From: Celeribacter indicus
GTDB taxonomy: Bacteria > Pseudomonadota > Alphaproteobacteria > Rhodobacterales > Rhodobacteraceae
Assembly: GCF_000819565.1 (NCBI RefSeq)
Contig: NZ_CP004394.1
Span: 1-64,000 of the forward strand
Direction of reading: 5' to 3'
Length of the DNA stretch: 64,000 nt
Under the pieces are notes generated by a model. It made no database searches and had not been told where the DNA came from. It saw only the letters and a program-made list of their open reading frames with translations. Below, one piece after another: positions 34,176 to 44,968 of this stretch; position 1 is the first letter of the stretch; each line of letters opens with the position of its first letter. The position numbers and the translations under genes were made by a program.

Positions 34176-35822
34176 ATGACTGACACACGCAACCTGTCCG
34201 GACCGGCGGAGACCCCGCCCGATCCCGTCCCGGAGGGACTGATCGAAACGGACTACAATCTCGGCCAGGACAATATCGAGGGCAGCATCGGTCCCGTCGC
34301 CTTCGACGTCCACAACCCGGTCTTCGCGATCTCCGCCCTCTCCGTCATCGCCTTCGTGATCTACACGCTGGCCTTCCCGGCGCAGGCGAACGAGGTGTTC
34401 ACGGCGCTGTTCTCCTTTGCCACCAAGGGGTTCGACTGGTTCTTCCTCGGTGCGGCCGATATCTTCGTCATCCTCTGCCTCGTCGTCGTGGTCAGCCCCT
34501 ATGGCAAGATCCGGCTCGGCGGCCGCGACGCGGTGCCGGATTTCAGCTATGCGAGCTGGTTTTCCATGCTCTTTGCCGCGGGCATGGGCATCGGGCTCAT
34601 GTTCTACGGCGTCTCCGAACCGCTCAGCCATTTTTCCTCCTCGCTGGGCGGAGTGGCCGTGGGCGCGGATGGCCTGCGCACGGACTGGGCCCCGCTCGGC
34701 GCCGCGGCGACGCAGGAGGAGGCGGTCCGGCTCGGCATGGCCGCCTCGATCTTCCACTGGGCGCTGCACCCCTGGGCGATCTATGCCATCGTGGCGCTGA
34801 GCCTTGCGCTTTTCTCCTACAACAAGGGCCTTCCGCTCACGATCCGCTCCGTCTTCTACCCGATCTTCGGGGAGCGCGTCTGGGGCTGGCCGGGGCATAT
34901 CATCGACATTCTTGCGGTCTTCGCGACGCTCTTCGGGCTCGCCACCTCGCTCGGCCTCGGGGCCGCGCAGGCGAATTCGGGCTTCAACAAGCTCTTTGGA
35001 ATGCCGATCGGCCCCGGCTGGCAGGTGGTGCTGATCGTCGCGATCACCGCCATCGCGCTGTTTTCCGTCATCCGCGGCCTCGAGGCGGGGGTGAAGCTGC
35101 TTTCGGAGATCAACATGGGTGTGGCGGTCCTGCTGCTGGTCTTCGTGCTGATCGCGGGACCGACGCTGCTGCTCGCGAGCGACACGCTCGAATTCCTCGG
35201 CGCCTATCTGCAATATCTCCCGGCGCTGTCGAATCCGGTGGGTCGCGAGGACGTCAACTTCATGCAGGGCTGGACGTCGTTCTACTGGGCCTGGTGGATT
35301 TCCTGGTCGCCCTTCGTGGGCATGTTCATCGCGCGTGTCTCCCGCGGGCGGACGGTGCGCGAATTCATCATCTCCGTGCTGCTCATCCCCTCGCTCGTCT
35401 GCGTGATCTGGATGTCGATCTTCGGCGGCGAGGCGATCAGCCAGGTCGTGCGCGAGGGCTACACCGCCGTGCAGGAGGCCGAGCTGCCGCTCCAGCTCTT
35501 CGCGATGCTCGACGCGCTGCCGCTGGCGGGGATCACCTCGCTCATCGGAATCGTGCTCGTGGTCGTCTTCTTCGTCACCTCGTCGGATTCCGGCTCGCTG
35601 GTGATCGACACCATCGCCGCCGGTGGCAAGGTCGATGCGCCGATGCCCCAGCGCGTCTTCTGGTGCGTGTTCGAAGGCGTGGTCGCGATCGTGCTGCTGC
35701 TTTCGGCCGGCGGGCTGTCGTCGCTTCAGTCCATGGTGATCTCCACCGGGCTGCTGTTCACCGTCGTGCTTCTGGTGATGTGCGTGGCGATCTGGCGCGG
35801 GCTGGCGAGCGAGCCGCGCTGA
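34176..35822 (+). CDS. BCCT-family betaine/carnitine/choline transporter
   Basis: A 548-residue BCCT carrier with about 12 membrane helices. Family motifs are clear: GMGIGLMFYGVSEP (helix 3 region), FHWALHPWAIYAIVALSLAL, WAWWISWSPFVGMFIARVSRG (quoted within limit) and the FVTSSDSGSLVIDT segment. GMGIGL rather than GMGVDL near the cation site leaves the coupling ion open. It most likely imports glycine betaine as a carbon and nitrogen source for the flanking enzymes, though osmoprotection is possible. GGAGG precedes the ATG, and a strong terminator follows the gene. Confidence 0.92.
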   Translation: MTDTRNLSGPAETPPDPVPEGLIETDYNLGQDNIEGSIGPVAFDVHNPVFAISALSVIAFVIYTLAFPAQANEVFTALFSFATKGFDWFFLGAADIFVILCLVVVVSPYGKIRLGGRDAVPDFSYASWFSMLFAAGMGIGLMFYGVSEPLSHFSSSLGGVAVGADGLRTDWAPLGAAATQEEAVRLGMAASIFHWALHPWAIYAIVALSLALFSYNKGLPLTIRSVFYPIFGERVWGWPGHIIDILAVFATLFGLATSLGLGAAQANSGFNKLFGMPIGPGWQVVLIVAITAIALFSVIRGLEAGVKLLSEINMGVAVLLLVFVLIAGPTLLLASDTLEFLGAYLQYLPALSNPVGREDVNFMQGWTSFYWAWWISWSPFVGMFIARVSRGRTVREFIISVLLIPSLVCVIWMSIFGGEAISQVVREGYTAVQEAELPLQLFAMLDALPLAGITSLIGIVLVVVFFVTSSDSGSLVIDTIAAGGKVDAPMPQRVFWCVFEGVVAIVLLLSAGGLSSLQSMVISTGLLFTVVLLVMCVAIWRGLASEPR

Positions 35823-35850
35823 CTTCGGGGGACAGTCCCCGGTTCCCCGA

Positions 35851-35886
35851 CCACCGCCGGGCGCGCATCGTCCGGCGGTGGCTTTT
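35851..35886 (+). terminator. Intrinsic terminator after the BCCT gene
   Basis: A perfect 10-bp stem (CCACCGCCGG with CCGGCGGTGG), an 11-base loop and CTTTT immediately after form a Rho-independent terminator 28 bases past the stop. It separates gbcAB-BCCT from the soxBDAG-glyA-sdaA transcript, which therefore needs its own promoter. Confidence 0.88.
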
Positions 35887-35973
35887 CCGTCTTTCCCCGC
35901 CCCGGCCGCCGGACTGTCCCATGAACCGCAGCACAGGATATGAGATTTGCGACAGGAGTTTGCCCCGGATCTG

Positions 35974-36009
35974 CCCGTTTCCGGGGCGGTTCATGCCCCC
36001 GGAAACGGG
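35974..36009 (+). repeat. Perfect 13-bp inverted repeat upstream of soxB
   Basis: CCCGTTTCCGGGG (35974-35986) and CCCCGGAAACGGG (35997-36009) are exact reverse complements around a 10-base loop, about 145 bases before soxB. There is no T run. It could be a DNA operator or a leader-RNA hairpin. A TTTGCGACA element (35946-35954), the complement of the TGTCGCA motif near gbcA, lies just upstream. Confidence 0.6.
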
Positions 36010-36063
36010 ATCGGATCGCCAGAATACCGGGCCAAAACGACAAAAACATGACGGTGACGCATA

Positions 36064-36110
36064 CCTTCGGCGCCTGTGGCGCAAAAGTCCGATTATTCGG
36101 ACGGCGAAGG
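36064..36110 (+). other. Candidate three-way-junction RNA element in the soxB leader
   Basis: Forty-seven bases can fold as a compact three-way junction. The closing stem is CCTTCG/CGAAGG (36064-36069 with 36105-36110). One hairpin is GCGCC-tgt-GGCGC (36070-36082), followed by an AAAA linker; the second is GTCCG-attatt-CGGAC (36087-36102). It ends 43 bases before the soxB start codon. I cannot match it to a known riboswitch class; the glycine riboswitch core was looked for and is not evident. The rest of the 331-base gap (35823-36153) holds the terminator and 13-bp dyad but no gene. Confidence 0.4.
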
Positions 36111-36153
36111 CGCGATCATTCCCCCGAACCCTCTCCTGAGAGAAAGCTGCACG

Positions 36154-37407
36154 ATGACTCGCTTCAACGCATTCACCCTTTTGAAAAATGCCGTGACCGG
36201 GCACAGGAACTGGACCGAGCAATGGCCGGACAGCGAGCCCAAGGCCGAATATGACGTCGTCATCGTCGGCGCGGGCGGTCATGGCCTCGGCACGGCCTAT
36301 TACCTCGCCAAGGAGCACGGCATCACCAATGTCGCGGTGATCGACAAAGGCTGGCTCGGCGGCGGGAACACCGGGCGGAACACGACGATCATCCGCTCGA
36401 ACTACCTCTACGACGAAAGCGCGCGGCTGTTCGACCATGCCGTCGACCTGTGGGAGGGGCTGAGCCAGGAACTGAACTACAACGTGATGTATTCGCGCCG
36501 CGGTTGCCTGATGCTGGCGCATAACGTGCATGACGTGCAGAGCTTCAAGCGGCACATCCATGCCAACCGGCTCAACGGCGTCGACAACCGCTGGCTGACC
36601 ACCGAGGAATGCAAGGAGTATTGTCCGCCGCTCAACATCTCGAAGGAGGCGCGCTATCCGGTGATGGGCGGTGCGCTTCAGGAACGGGCGGGCACGGCGC
36701 GGCATGATGCGGTCGCCTGGGGCTATGCCCGCGGCGCGGCGGCGCGGGGCGTGGACATCATCCAGAACTGCCCGGTGACGGCGATCCGGCGCAACCCGGA
36801 CGGCTCCGTGGCGGGCGTCGAGACCGCGAAGGGCTTCATCCGCGCGAAGAAGGTCGCCGTCTCCGCCGCCGGGCATACCTCCGTCGTGATGCAGACCGCG
36901 GGCGTGCGCCTGCCGCTCGAGAGCTATCCGCTCCAGGCGCTCGTCTCCGAGCCGGTGAAGCCCTGCTTCCCCTGCGTCGTGATGTCGAACGCGGTCCATG
37001 CCTATATCAGCCAGTCCGACAAGGGCGAGCTGGTGATCGGCTCGGGCACCGACCAGTATACGAGCTACAGCCAGCGCGGCGGCCTGCCGCTGATCGAGCA
37101 CACGATCGCCGCGATCACCGAGGTCTTTCCGGTCTTCAACCGCATGCGGATGCTGCGCAAATGGGGCGGCATCGTGGATGTGACGCCGGACCGCTCCGCG
37201 ATCATCTCGAAGACGCCGGTGCAGGGGCTCTATGTCAACTGCGGCTGGGGCACGGGCGGGTTCAAGGCGACGCCGGGCGCCGCGCATACCTTTGCCTGGA
37301 CCGTCGCGAAGGACGAACCCCATCCGATCAACGCCCCCTTCACCCTGGAGCGGTTCCGCACCGGCCGCCTCATCGACGAGGCCGCCGCGGCCGCCGTGGC
37401 GCATTGA
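36154..37407 (+). CDS. soxB: Sarcosine oxidase beta subunit
   Basis: A 417-residue SoxB, the catalytic subunit of heterotetrameric sarcosine oxidase. The FAD dinucleotide motif is [17 protein letters not shown] (about 37-53). The His at about 184 in [17 protein letters not shown] corresponds to the residue that covalently holds FMN in this family. It oxidises sarcosine to glycine, yielding methylene-THF and H2O2 with the other subunits. I start at the ATG at 36154 ([14 protein letters not shown], the usual N-terminus). First gene of the soxBDAG-glyA-sdaA operon. Confidence 0.96.
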   Translation: MTRFNAFTLLKNAVTGHRNWTEQWPDSEPKAEYDVVIVGAGGHGLGTAYYLAKEHGITNVAVIDKGWLGGGNTGRNTTIIRSNYLYDESARLFDHAVDLWEGLSQELNYNVMYSRRGCLMLAHNVHDVQSFKRHIHANRLNGVDNRWLTTEECKEYCPPLNISKEARYPVMGGALQERAGTARHDAVAWGYARGAAARGVDIIQNCPVTAIRRNPDGSVAGVETAKGFIRAKKVAVSAAGHTSVVMQTAGVRLPLESYPLQALVSEPVKPCFPCVVMSNAVHAYISQSDKGELVIGSGTDQYTSYSQRGGLPLIEHTIAAITEVFPVFNRMRMLRKWGGIVDVTPDRSAIISKTPVQGLYVNCGWGTGGFKATPGAAHTFAWTVAKDEPHPINAPFTLERFRTGRLIDEAAAAAVAH

Positions 37408-37419
37408 GGAGAGACGCCG

Positions 37420-37722
37420 ATGCTTTTGATCCATTGCCCCTATTGCGGGGAAACCCTGCCGGAAGCCGAATTCGCCTATGCCGGCGAGGCGCATGTGGCG
37501 CGTCCCGAGGCGCCGGCGTCGCAGACCGATGAGGAATGGGAAAGCTACCTGTTCATCCGCACCAACGTGAGGGGGCCGCATTACGAACGCTGGCGCCATG
37601 TCCACGGCTGCGGGCGGTTCTTCAACGCGGTGCGCGACACGGTGAGCGATCGCTTCCACACCACCTACAAGGCGGGCGATCCGCGTCCCGACCTCTCGGC
37701 ACTCCTGGAGGAGCAGAAATGA
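37420..37722 (+). CDS. soxD: Sarcosine oxidase delta subunit
   Basis: A 100-residue SoxD. It shows the zinc-site residues expected of the family: Cys6 and Cys9 in HCPYCGE, His60 and Cys64 in WRHVHGCGRFFN. It is a structural subunit bound to SoxA. Located between soxB and soxA, 12 bases after soxB, with a stop overlapping the soxA start as ATGA. Confidence 0.95.
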   Translation: MLLIHCPYCGETLPEAEFAYAGEAHVARPEAPASQTDEEWESYLFIRTNVRGPHYERWRHVHGCGRFFNAVRDTVSDRFHTTYKAGDPRPDLSALLEEQK

Positions 37723-40709
37723 GCAGCTATCGCGTGCGCGGCAAGGGGCGGATCGACGCCTCCCGGCCCATCGTCTTCACCTTCGACGGCAAGCCCTACA
37801 CGGGGGTGAAGGGCGACACGGTCGCCTCCGCGCTCCTGTCCCACGGGGTGCATCTCATGGGGCGGTCGTTCAAGTACCACCGCCCGCGCGGTGCCGTCGC
37901 GGCGGGGTCTGAGGAGCCGAACGCGCTGATCGGCACCCGCCGCGGGCCGGGCCGGTTCGAGCCGAACACCCGCGCCACGGTGCAGGAGATCTGGTCCGGG
38001 CTCGAAACCGGGTCGCAGAACAAGTATCCGAGCCTGAAATGGGACATCGGCGCGGTGAACGATGCGGCCTACATGCTGTTTTCCGCGGGGTTCTACTACA
38101 AGACCTTCATGTGGCCGAAGAGCTTCTGGCACAGGGTCTACGAGCCGTTCATCCGTGCCGCCGCCGGGCTCGGCGTCGCGCCGACGGAGGAGGACCCGGA
38201 CAGCTATGCCTCGCGTTACCTGCATTGCGACCTGCTGATCGTCGGCGCCGGACCCGCCGGGCTTGCCGCGGCGCGGGCGGCGGCGGGCACGGGCCTGTCG
38301 GTGGTGCTGGTGGACGAGAACGCGGAGATGGGCGGCACGCTTCTGTCCGAGCCGCAGGTGCGGATCGACGGCACGCCGGCGTGGGACTGGCTCGACGGCG
38401 AACTCGCCGCGCTGAAGGCGGCGGGCGTGAAGCTGATGACCCGGACCACCGCGATCGGCTATTACCACGAGAACATGATCGGCCTGGTCGAAAAGCTGAC
38501 CGACCACCTGCCCGAGCTGCCCGAAGACACGCCGCGGGAGCGGATGTGGCGGGTGCGCGCGAAACAGGTCGTTCTGGCGCAGGGCGCGCTGGAGAAGCCG
38601 CTGGTGTTCCATGGCAACGACCGTCCGGGCGTGATGCTCGCGGGCGCGGCGCAGACCTATCTGAACCGCTTCGGCGTGAAGGTCGGGGATGCGCCGGTGG
38701 TCGTCACCTCCCATGACAGCGCGTGGTATGCGGCCTTCGACCTCCAGGATGCGGGCGCGCATGTCCAGGCCATCCTCGACACCCGCGCGACGCCGCGCGA
38801 GGACCTTCAGGCGGAGGCGCGGGCGCGGGGCATTCCGGTGAAGCTGTCGCACACGGTGACGGCGACGGCCGGGCGGCTGCGGGTGAAGAGCGTGCGGGTG
38901 AACCCGGTGAACGGCACCCATGTGGGTGCGGGCCGCTGGATCCGCTGCGACGCGCTGCTGATGTCGGGCGGATGGACGCCCTCGCTGCATCTGTTTTCCC
39001 ATACGAAGGGCAGCCTCGTCTGGGACGAGGACCGCACCACCTTCCTGCCGGACGAGACGCCCGAGGACTGCGTCATCGCGGGCGCGGGCCGGGGTCTCTG
39101 GGGGGTCGAGGCGGCGCTGCGCGACGGGGCGGAGCGGGCGGCCGAAGCTCTCGCCGCCCTCGGCCAGTCCGCCGCAGGCACGCGCCACCGCGTCGCCGAC
39201 GACCGGACGGGCACGGGCGTGACGATGCGCGAACTGCCGACCGACCGCAATCCGGGCAAGGCGAAGGCGTTCGTCGATTTCCAGAACGACGTGACCGCGA
39301 AGGACCTGCGCCTCGCCGTGCGCGAGGGCATGCGTTCGATCGAGCATGTGAAGCGCTACACGACGAACGGCATGGCGACCGACCAGGGCAAGATGTCGAA
39401 CATCAACGGGCTGAACATCGCCGCCGACGCGCTTGGCAGGAAACAGCCGCAGGTGGGGCTCACGACCTTCCGCCCGCCCTATACGCCGACCAGTTTCGGC
39501 GCCTTCGCGGGTTATCACCGCGGCGCGCATTTCGAGGTGGTGCGCAAGACGCAGATCGACGGCTGGGCCGAAGAGCACGGTGCGGTGTTCGAGCCGGTCG
39601 GGCAATGGCGCCGGGCGTGGTATTTCCCCAAACCGGGCGAGACCATGGACCGGGCCGTGGCGCGCGAATGCGCGGCGACGCGGGCCTCTGTCGGCATCTT
39701 CGACGCCTCCACGCTGGGCAAGATCGAGGTGGTCGGCCCCGATGCGGTCGAGTTCATGAACCGCATGTATACGAACCCCTGGACCAAGCTCGCGCCGGGC
39801 CGATGCCGCTATGGCCTGCTGCTGGGCGACGACGGCTATATCCGCGACGACGGGGTGATCGGGCGCATGGGCGAGGACCGCTTCCACGTCACCACCACCA
39901 CCGGCGGTGCCGCGCGGGTGCTGAACATGATGGAGGATTACCTCCAGACCGAATGGCCGGAGCTGAATGTCTGGCTCACCTCCACGACGGAGCAATGGTC
40001 CACCGTCGCGCTCAACGGGCCGAATGCGGCGAAGCTGCTCGCGCCACTGGTCGAGGGTGTGGAGCTGACCGAGGAGGCCTTCCCGCACATGTCCTGCGTG
40101 GAATGCACCGTCGCGGGCTTTCCGGCGCGGCTGTTCCGCGTGAGCTTCACCGGCGAGATCGGGTTCGAGGTCAACGTCGCCGCGCCCTATGGCCGCCAGC
40201 TCTGGGAAAAGCTGTGGGAGGCGGGCCAGCCCTACGGCATCACCGCCTACGGGACGGAGACCATGCACGTGCTGCGCGCCGAGAAGGGATATATCATCGT
40301 CGGCCAGGACACGGACGGCACGGTCACGCCCTATGACGCGGGCATGGGCTGGGCCGTCGGGAAGAAGAAGCCCGATTTCGTCGGGATGCGCGGGCTCGCG
40401 CGGCCGGACTTGCAGGATGCGAACCGCAGGCAGCTCGTGGGCCTGCTGACCGAGGACGGCAGCAAGCTCGAGGAAGGGGCGCAGATCGTCTTCGATCCGA
40501 CACAGCCGATCCCGATGAAGATGGTGGGCCATGTGACCTCCTCCTACGACACCGGCACGACGGGACGGCCGATCGCGCTGGCGCTGGTCGAAGGCGGTCA
40601 CGCGAGGGAGGGGGAGACGGTCCATATCCCCATGCCCGACCGCACCATCGCCGCGAAGATCACCGGGACGGTCTTTGTCGATCCCGAAAACAGCCGCCTG
40701 AAAATCTGA
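37719..40709 (+). CDS. soxA: Sarcosine oxidase alpha subunit
   Basis: A 996-residue SoxA of normal length. The N-terminal ferredoxin-like segment (FTFDGKPYTGVKGDTVASAL; RSFKYHRPRGAVAAG) precedes an NAD-binding domain (LLIVGAGPAGLAAARAA near residue 170). The C-terminal third is a GcvT-like tetrahydrofolate-binding domain (VGIFDASTLGKIEVVGPDA; SFTGEIGFEVNV) that converts the sarcosine methyl group to 5,10-methylene-THF. The start overlaps the soxD stop, giving coupled synthesis of the two subunits. Confidence 0.96.
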   Translation: MSSYRVRGKGRIDASRPIVFTFDGKPYTGVKGDTVASALLSHGVHLMGRSFKYHRPRGAVAAGSEEPNALIGTRRGPGRFEPNTRATVQEIWSGLETGSQNKYPSLKWDIGAVNDAAYMLFSAGFYYKTFMWPKSFWHRVYEPFIRAAAGLGVAPTEEDPDSYASRYLHCDLLIVGAGPAGLAAARAAAGTGLSVVLVDENAEMGGTLLSEPQVRIDGTPAWDWLDGELAALKAAGVKLMTRTTAIGYYHENMIGLVEKLTDHLPELPEDTPRERMWRVRAKQVVLAQGALEKPLVFHGNDRPGVMLAGAAQTYLNRFGVKVGDAPVVVTSHDSAWYAAFDLQDAGAHVQAILDTRATPREDLQAEARARGIPVKLSHTVTATAGRLRVKSVRVNPVNGTHVGAGRWIRCDALLMSGGWTPSLHLFSHTKGSLVWDEDRTTFLPDETPEDCVIAGAGRGLWGVEAALRDGAERAAEALAALGQSAAGTRHRVADDRTGTGVTMRELPTDRNPGKAKAFVDFQNDVTAKDLRLAVREGMRSIEHVKRYTTNGMATDQGKMSNINGLNIAADALGRKQPQVGLTTFRPPYTPTSFGAFAGYHRGAHFEVVRKTQIDGWAEEHGAVFEPVGQWRRAWYFPKPGETMDRAVARECAATRASVGIFDASTLGKIEVVGPDAVEFMNRMYTNPWTKLAPGRCRYGLLLGDDGYIRDDGVIGRMGEDRFHVTTTTGGAARVLNMMEDYLQTEWPELNVWLTSTTEQWSTVALNGPNAAKLLAPLVEGVELTEEAFPHMSCVECTVAGFPARLFRVSFTGEIGFEVNVAAPYGRQLWEKLWEAGQPYGITAYGTETMHVLRAEKGYIIVGQDTDGTVTPYDAGMGWAVGKKKPDFVGMRGLARPDLQDANRRQLVGLLTEDGSKLEEGAQIVFDPTQPIPMKMVGHVTSSYDTGTTGRPIALALVEGGHAREGETVHIPMPDRTIAAKITGTVFVDPENSRLKI

Positions 40710-40722
40710 TCGGAGGTCAGAC

Positions 40723-41295
40723 ATGTCCAAGCATATCTCTTCCCTCGCCCCCTCGGTCGCGGCGGATGCGTCCATCGTGGCGGAGACTTCGGCCGCGCGC
40801 GTGGCGGTGTCGCCGCTGACCGGCCGGATCTCGCTGCGGGCGCGCGGCGATCTCGCGGCGTTCGACGCCGCGCTCGGCATCGCGCTTCCGACACGGATCG
40901 GGGCGCGGGTCGGCGCGACCGGGATCGAGGCGGTCTGTCTCGGCCCCGACGAATGGACCCTGCTCGTGCCGCTCGACCGGATCGGGCAGGTCGAGGACGC
41001 CCTTGCCGCGCTCTACCCCGCCCGGCCCCATGCGGTGACGGAGATCACCGGGCGCGAGGTGACCTTCGCGATCGAGGGGCCGCGCGCCGCGGACCTGCTC
41101 ACGATCGGCTGCCCGCGCGACATCGCGGCAATCCCCGTGGGCGAGGCGCGCCGCACGCTGTTCGACGGGGCGACCGTCGTGCTCTGGCGCGATGCGGCGG
41201 ACCGCTTCCGCATGGATGTCTGGAACAGCTTCGTCCCCTTCCTTGCCTCAACCCTCGAGACCGGCTGCAAGGAACTTGCCGCCGAAGCCGTATGA
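40723..41295 (+). CDS. soxG: Sarcosine oxidase gamma subunit
   Basis: A 190-residue SoxG, the smallest folate-fold subunit of the complex, related to GcvT domains. CLGPDEWTLLVP and VTEITGREVTFAIEGPRAAD are family-typical, as is the C-terminal RMDVWNSFVPFLASTLETG. GGAGG lies nine bases before the ATG. It completes soxBDAG in canonical order and is followed after 15 bases by glyA. Confidence 0.93.
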   Translation: MSKHISSLAPSVAADASIVAETSAARVAVSPLTGRISLRARGDLAAFDAALGIALPTRIGARVGATGIEAVCLGPDEWTLLVPLDRIGQVEDALAALYPARPHAVTEITGREVTFAIEGPRAADLLTIGCPRDIAAIPVGEARRTLFDGATVVLWRDAADRFRMDVWNSFVPFLASTLETGCKELAAEAV

Positions 41296-41310
41296 CAAAG
41301 GATCATCCGC

Positions 41311-42579
41311 ATGTTTGACCGCCTGCAAAAACACGAGATCGCGGACGCCGAGATCGCCTCGGCCATCGCCGAGGAGCTGGAGCGTCAGCAGACCCAGATC
41401 GAGCTGATCGCCTCCGAGAACATCGTGTCCCCCGACGTGATGGCCGCGCAGGGCTCCGTTCTGACCAACAAATATGCCGAGGGCTATCCGGGCAAGCGCT
41501 ATTACGGCGGCTGCGAATTCGTGGACAAGGTCGAGACCGTGGCCATCGACCGGCTGAAACGCCTGTTCGGCGCGGAATATGCCAATGTCCAGCCGCATTC
41601 CGGCGCACAGGCCAACCAGGCCGTGTTCCTTGCGCTGCTCGAACCGGGCGACCGGATCATGGGCCTGTCGCTCGCCCATGGCGGCCACCTTACTCATGGT
41701 TCGCCCGTGACCATGTCGGGCAAGTGGTTCGACGTCGTCTCCTACGAGGTCGATGCGGAGACGCATCTGATCGACATGGAGAAGGTGCGGGAGAAGGCGC
41801 TCGAGACCCGGCCGAAGCTGATCGTCGCGGGGGCCTCCGCCTATCCGCGCCGGATCGACTTCGAAGGGTTCCGCAGGATCGCGGACGAGGTCGGCGCCTG
41901 GCTGATGGTGGACATGGCGCATTACGCCGGCCTGATCGCCGGGGGCAGATATCCCAATCCGGTGCCGCATGCCCATGTCACCACCTCCACCACGCACAAG
42001 ACCCTGCGCGGCCCGCGCGGCGGCGTGATCCTCACCAATGACGAGGCGATCGCGAAGAAGCTCAACTCCGCCGTCTTCCCCGGCAACCAGGGCGGGCCGC
42101 TGATGCATGTCATCGCCGCGAAGGCCGTGGCCTTCGGCGAGGCGCTTCAGCCTGCCTTCGCCGATTATGCCGGCCAGGTGATCGACAACGCGCAGGCGCT
42201 GGCCGATGTGCTGAAGGTCGGCGGCCTCGGCATCGTCTCCGGCGGTACGGACAGCCATATGGTGCTCGTCGACCTGCGTCCGAAGGGCGTGACCGGCAAG
42301 GCGGCGGAAATCGCCCTTGAACGCGCGGGCCTGACCTGCAACAAGAATGCGATCCCGAACGACCCGGAAAAACCCTTCGTCACCTCCGGCATCCGCCTTG
42401 GCACCTCCGCCGGCACGACGCGCGGGTTCCGGGAGGCCGAATTCGAACAGGTGGGGTCGCTCATCCTGCGGGTGCTCGACGCGCTGGCGGAGAACGCCGG
42501 GGGCGATCCCGAAGTCGAAGCCGCGGTGCGCGCCGAAGTGCGCGCCCTCTGCGACGCATTCCCGATCTACGGAGCCTGA
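41311..42579 (+). CDS. glyA: Serine hydroxymethyltransferase
   Basis: A 422-residue PLP enzyme interconverting glycine plus methylene-THF and serine plus THF. The active-site lysine is Lys230 in [47 protein letters not shown] and [13 protein letters not shown] are all conserved. In this operon it combines the glycine and the methylene-THF produced by sarcosine oxidase into serine, recycling THF. It is probably a catabolic paralogue in addition to a chromosomal glyA. The sdaA start follows the stop codon directly. Confidence 0.96.
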   Translation: MFDRLQKHEIADAEIASAIAEELERQQTQIELIASENIVSPDVMAAQGSVLTNKYAEGYPGKRYYGGCEFVDKVETVAIDRLKRLFGAEYANVQPHSGAQANQAVFLALLEPGDRIMGLSLAHGGHLTHGSPVTMSGKWFDVVSYEVDAETHLIDMEKVREKALETRPKLIVAGASAYPRRIDFEGFRRIADEVGAWLMVDMAHYAGLIAGGRYPNPVPHAHVTTSTTHKTLRGPRGGVILTNDEAIAKKLNSAVFPGNQGGPLMHVIAAKAVAFGEALQPAFADYAGQVIDNAQALADVLKVGGLGIVSGGTDSHMVLVDLRPKGVTGKAAEIALERAGLTCNKNAIPNDPEKPFVTSGIRLGTSAGTTRGFREAEFEQVGSLILRVLDALAENAGGDPEVEAAVRAEVRALCDAFPIYGA

Positions 42580-43986
<1,407 letters not shown>

Positions 43987-43990
43987 GTGG

Positions 43991-44019
43991 GGCCGCGCGG
44001 GCGCGTTCCCGCGCGGGCC
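43991..44019. terminator. Hairpin between convergent sdaA and dehydrogenase genes
   Basis: GGCCGCGCGGG (43991-44001) pairs with CCCGCGCGGGCC (44008-44019), one-base bulge, six-base loop. It fills the 36-base gap between two convergent stop codons and could terminate both transcripts, although no T run is present. Confidence 0.55.
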
Positions 44020-44022
44020 GCG

Positions 44023-44928
44023 TCACGTCTCCTGCCCCGGCGGGTCGATCAGCCGGGCCATTTCCTCGTAGACCTTGACCACCGCGACCCCGTCCTCGCT
44101 GCCATAGCCCTTGCAGCGGGCGAGCTGGTACATCTGCTGCGCGAGCGTCGCCATCATCATCGGCACGCCGAGCGACTTGCCGAGCTCGATCTGGTGGCCC
44201 ATGTCCTTGAAGGTCACGTCGAGCCGGATGCCATCGAAATCCCGTTCGAGCCAGCGCGGCCCCATGTATTGAAACGCGACGCTGTTGCCCGTCGCCTCCC
44301 CGATGAGGGAGACCATCTGTTCCGGGTCGAGCCCCGCCTTCTGCCCGAGCACGAGCGCCTCGGCAACCGCGACCCAGCCGACCTGGACGAGCATGTTGTT
44401 CACGAGCTTCATCGCGAGCCCCTGCCCCGCGTCCCCGAGGTGGATCACCTGGGCCGTCATCGCGTCGAGCACCGGGCGGCAGGCCTCCAGATCCTCCGCC
44501 GCACCGCCGACGAAGGCCTTCAGCGTGCCCTCGCGCGCGCCCTTCTCCATGCCGCTCACCGGCGCGTCGATCAGCCCGACGCCGAGCGGCCGAAGCTCGC
44601 GGGCGAAACCGCGCACCGCCTCGGGGTCGATCGTGCTCATGCAGATGATGCGGTCGCCCGGCTGTGCCTGCCGCGCGATCCCCTCGGCCCCGAAGATCAC
44701 CTCTTCCACCTGCGCGGTCGTGTCGACCATCAGGACGGTGATGCGGGCCTTTTCCGCCACCGCCGCCGGGCTGTCCGCGACCTGCGCGCCCTCCGCGGCG
44801 AGCGCCTCGCAGCGCGCGGGGGCGATGTCGCGCACGATCAGCGGAAATCCCTTTCTGAGGATATTGGTGGCCATGTGGATGCCCATCATGCCCAGACCGA
44901 TGAATCCGACGCTGTCTTTCCTGTCCAT
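44023..44928 (-). CDS. 3-hydroxyisobutyrate dehydrogenase-family oxidoreductase (copy 1)
   Basis: A 301-residue NAD(P)-dependent beta-hydroxyacid dehydrogenase. The Rossmann motif is VGFIGLGMMGIHMATN; the substrate loop is LIDAPVSGMEKGAREGTL; the catalytic lysine lies in GQGLAMKLVNNM. The family includes 3-hydroxyisobutyrate dehydrogenase and tartronate semialdehyde reductase, and the substrate cannot be assigned from these motifs. I start at the ATG at 44928, preceded by GGAGAGG; the longer frame upstream overlaps the next gene implausibly. One of four related genes in this 5-kb stretch, closest by eye to the copy at 47911-48873. Confidence 0.88.
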   Translation of the reverse strand: MDRKDSVGFIGLGMMGIHMATNILRKGFPLIVRDIAPARCEALAAEGAQVADSPAAVAEKARITVLMVDTTAQVEEVIFGAEGIARQAQPGDRIICMSTIDPEAVRGFARELRPLGVGLIDAPVSGMEKGAREGTLKAFVGGAAEDLEACRPVLDAMTAQVIHLGDAGQGLAMKLVNNMLVQVGWVAVAEALVLGQKAGLDPEQMVSLIGEATGNSVAFQYMGPRWLERDFDGIRLDVTFKDMGHQIELGKSLGVPMMMATLAQQMYQLARCKGYGSEDGVAVVKVYEEMARLIDPPGQET

Positions 44929-44968
44929 GCTGACCTCTCCTTCCTGGTGGTCCGGTGCCGGCGGGGTC

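Noticed and set aside
36064..36153. Glycine riboswitch before soxB
   Set aside because: The conserved GGAGAG...GCCGAAGG...CUCUCAGG order of the glycine aptamer is not present; only isolated GAAGG and CTCTC words occur.
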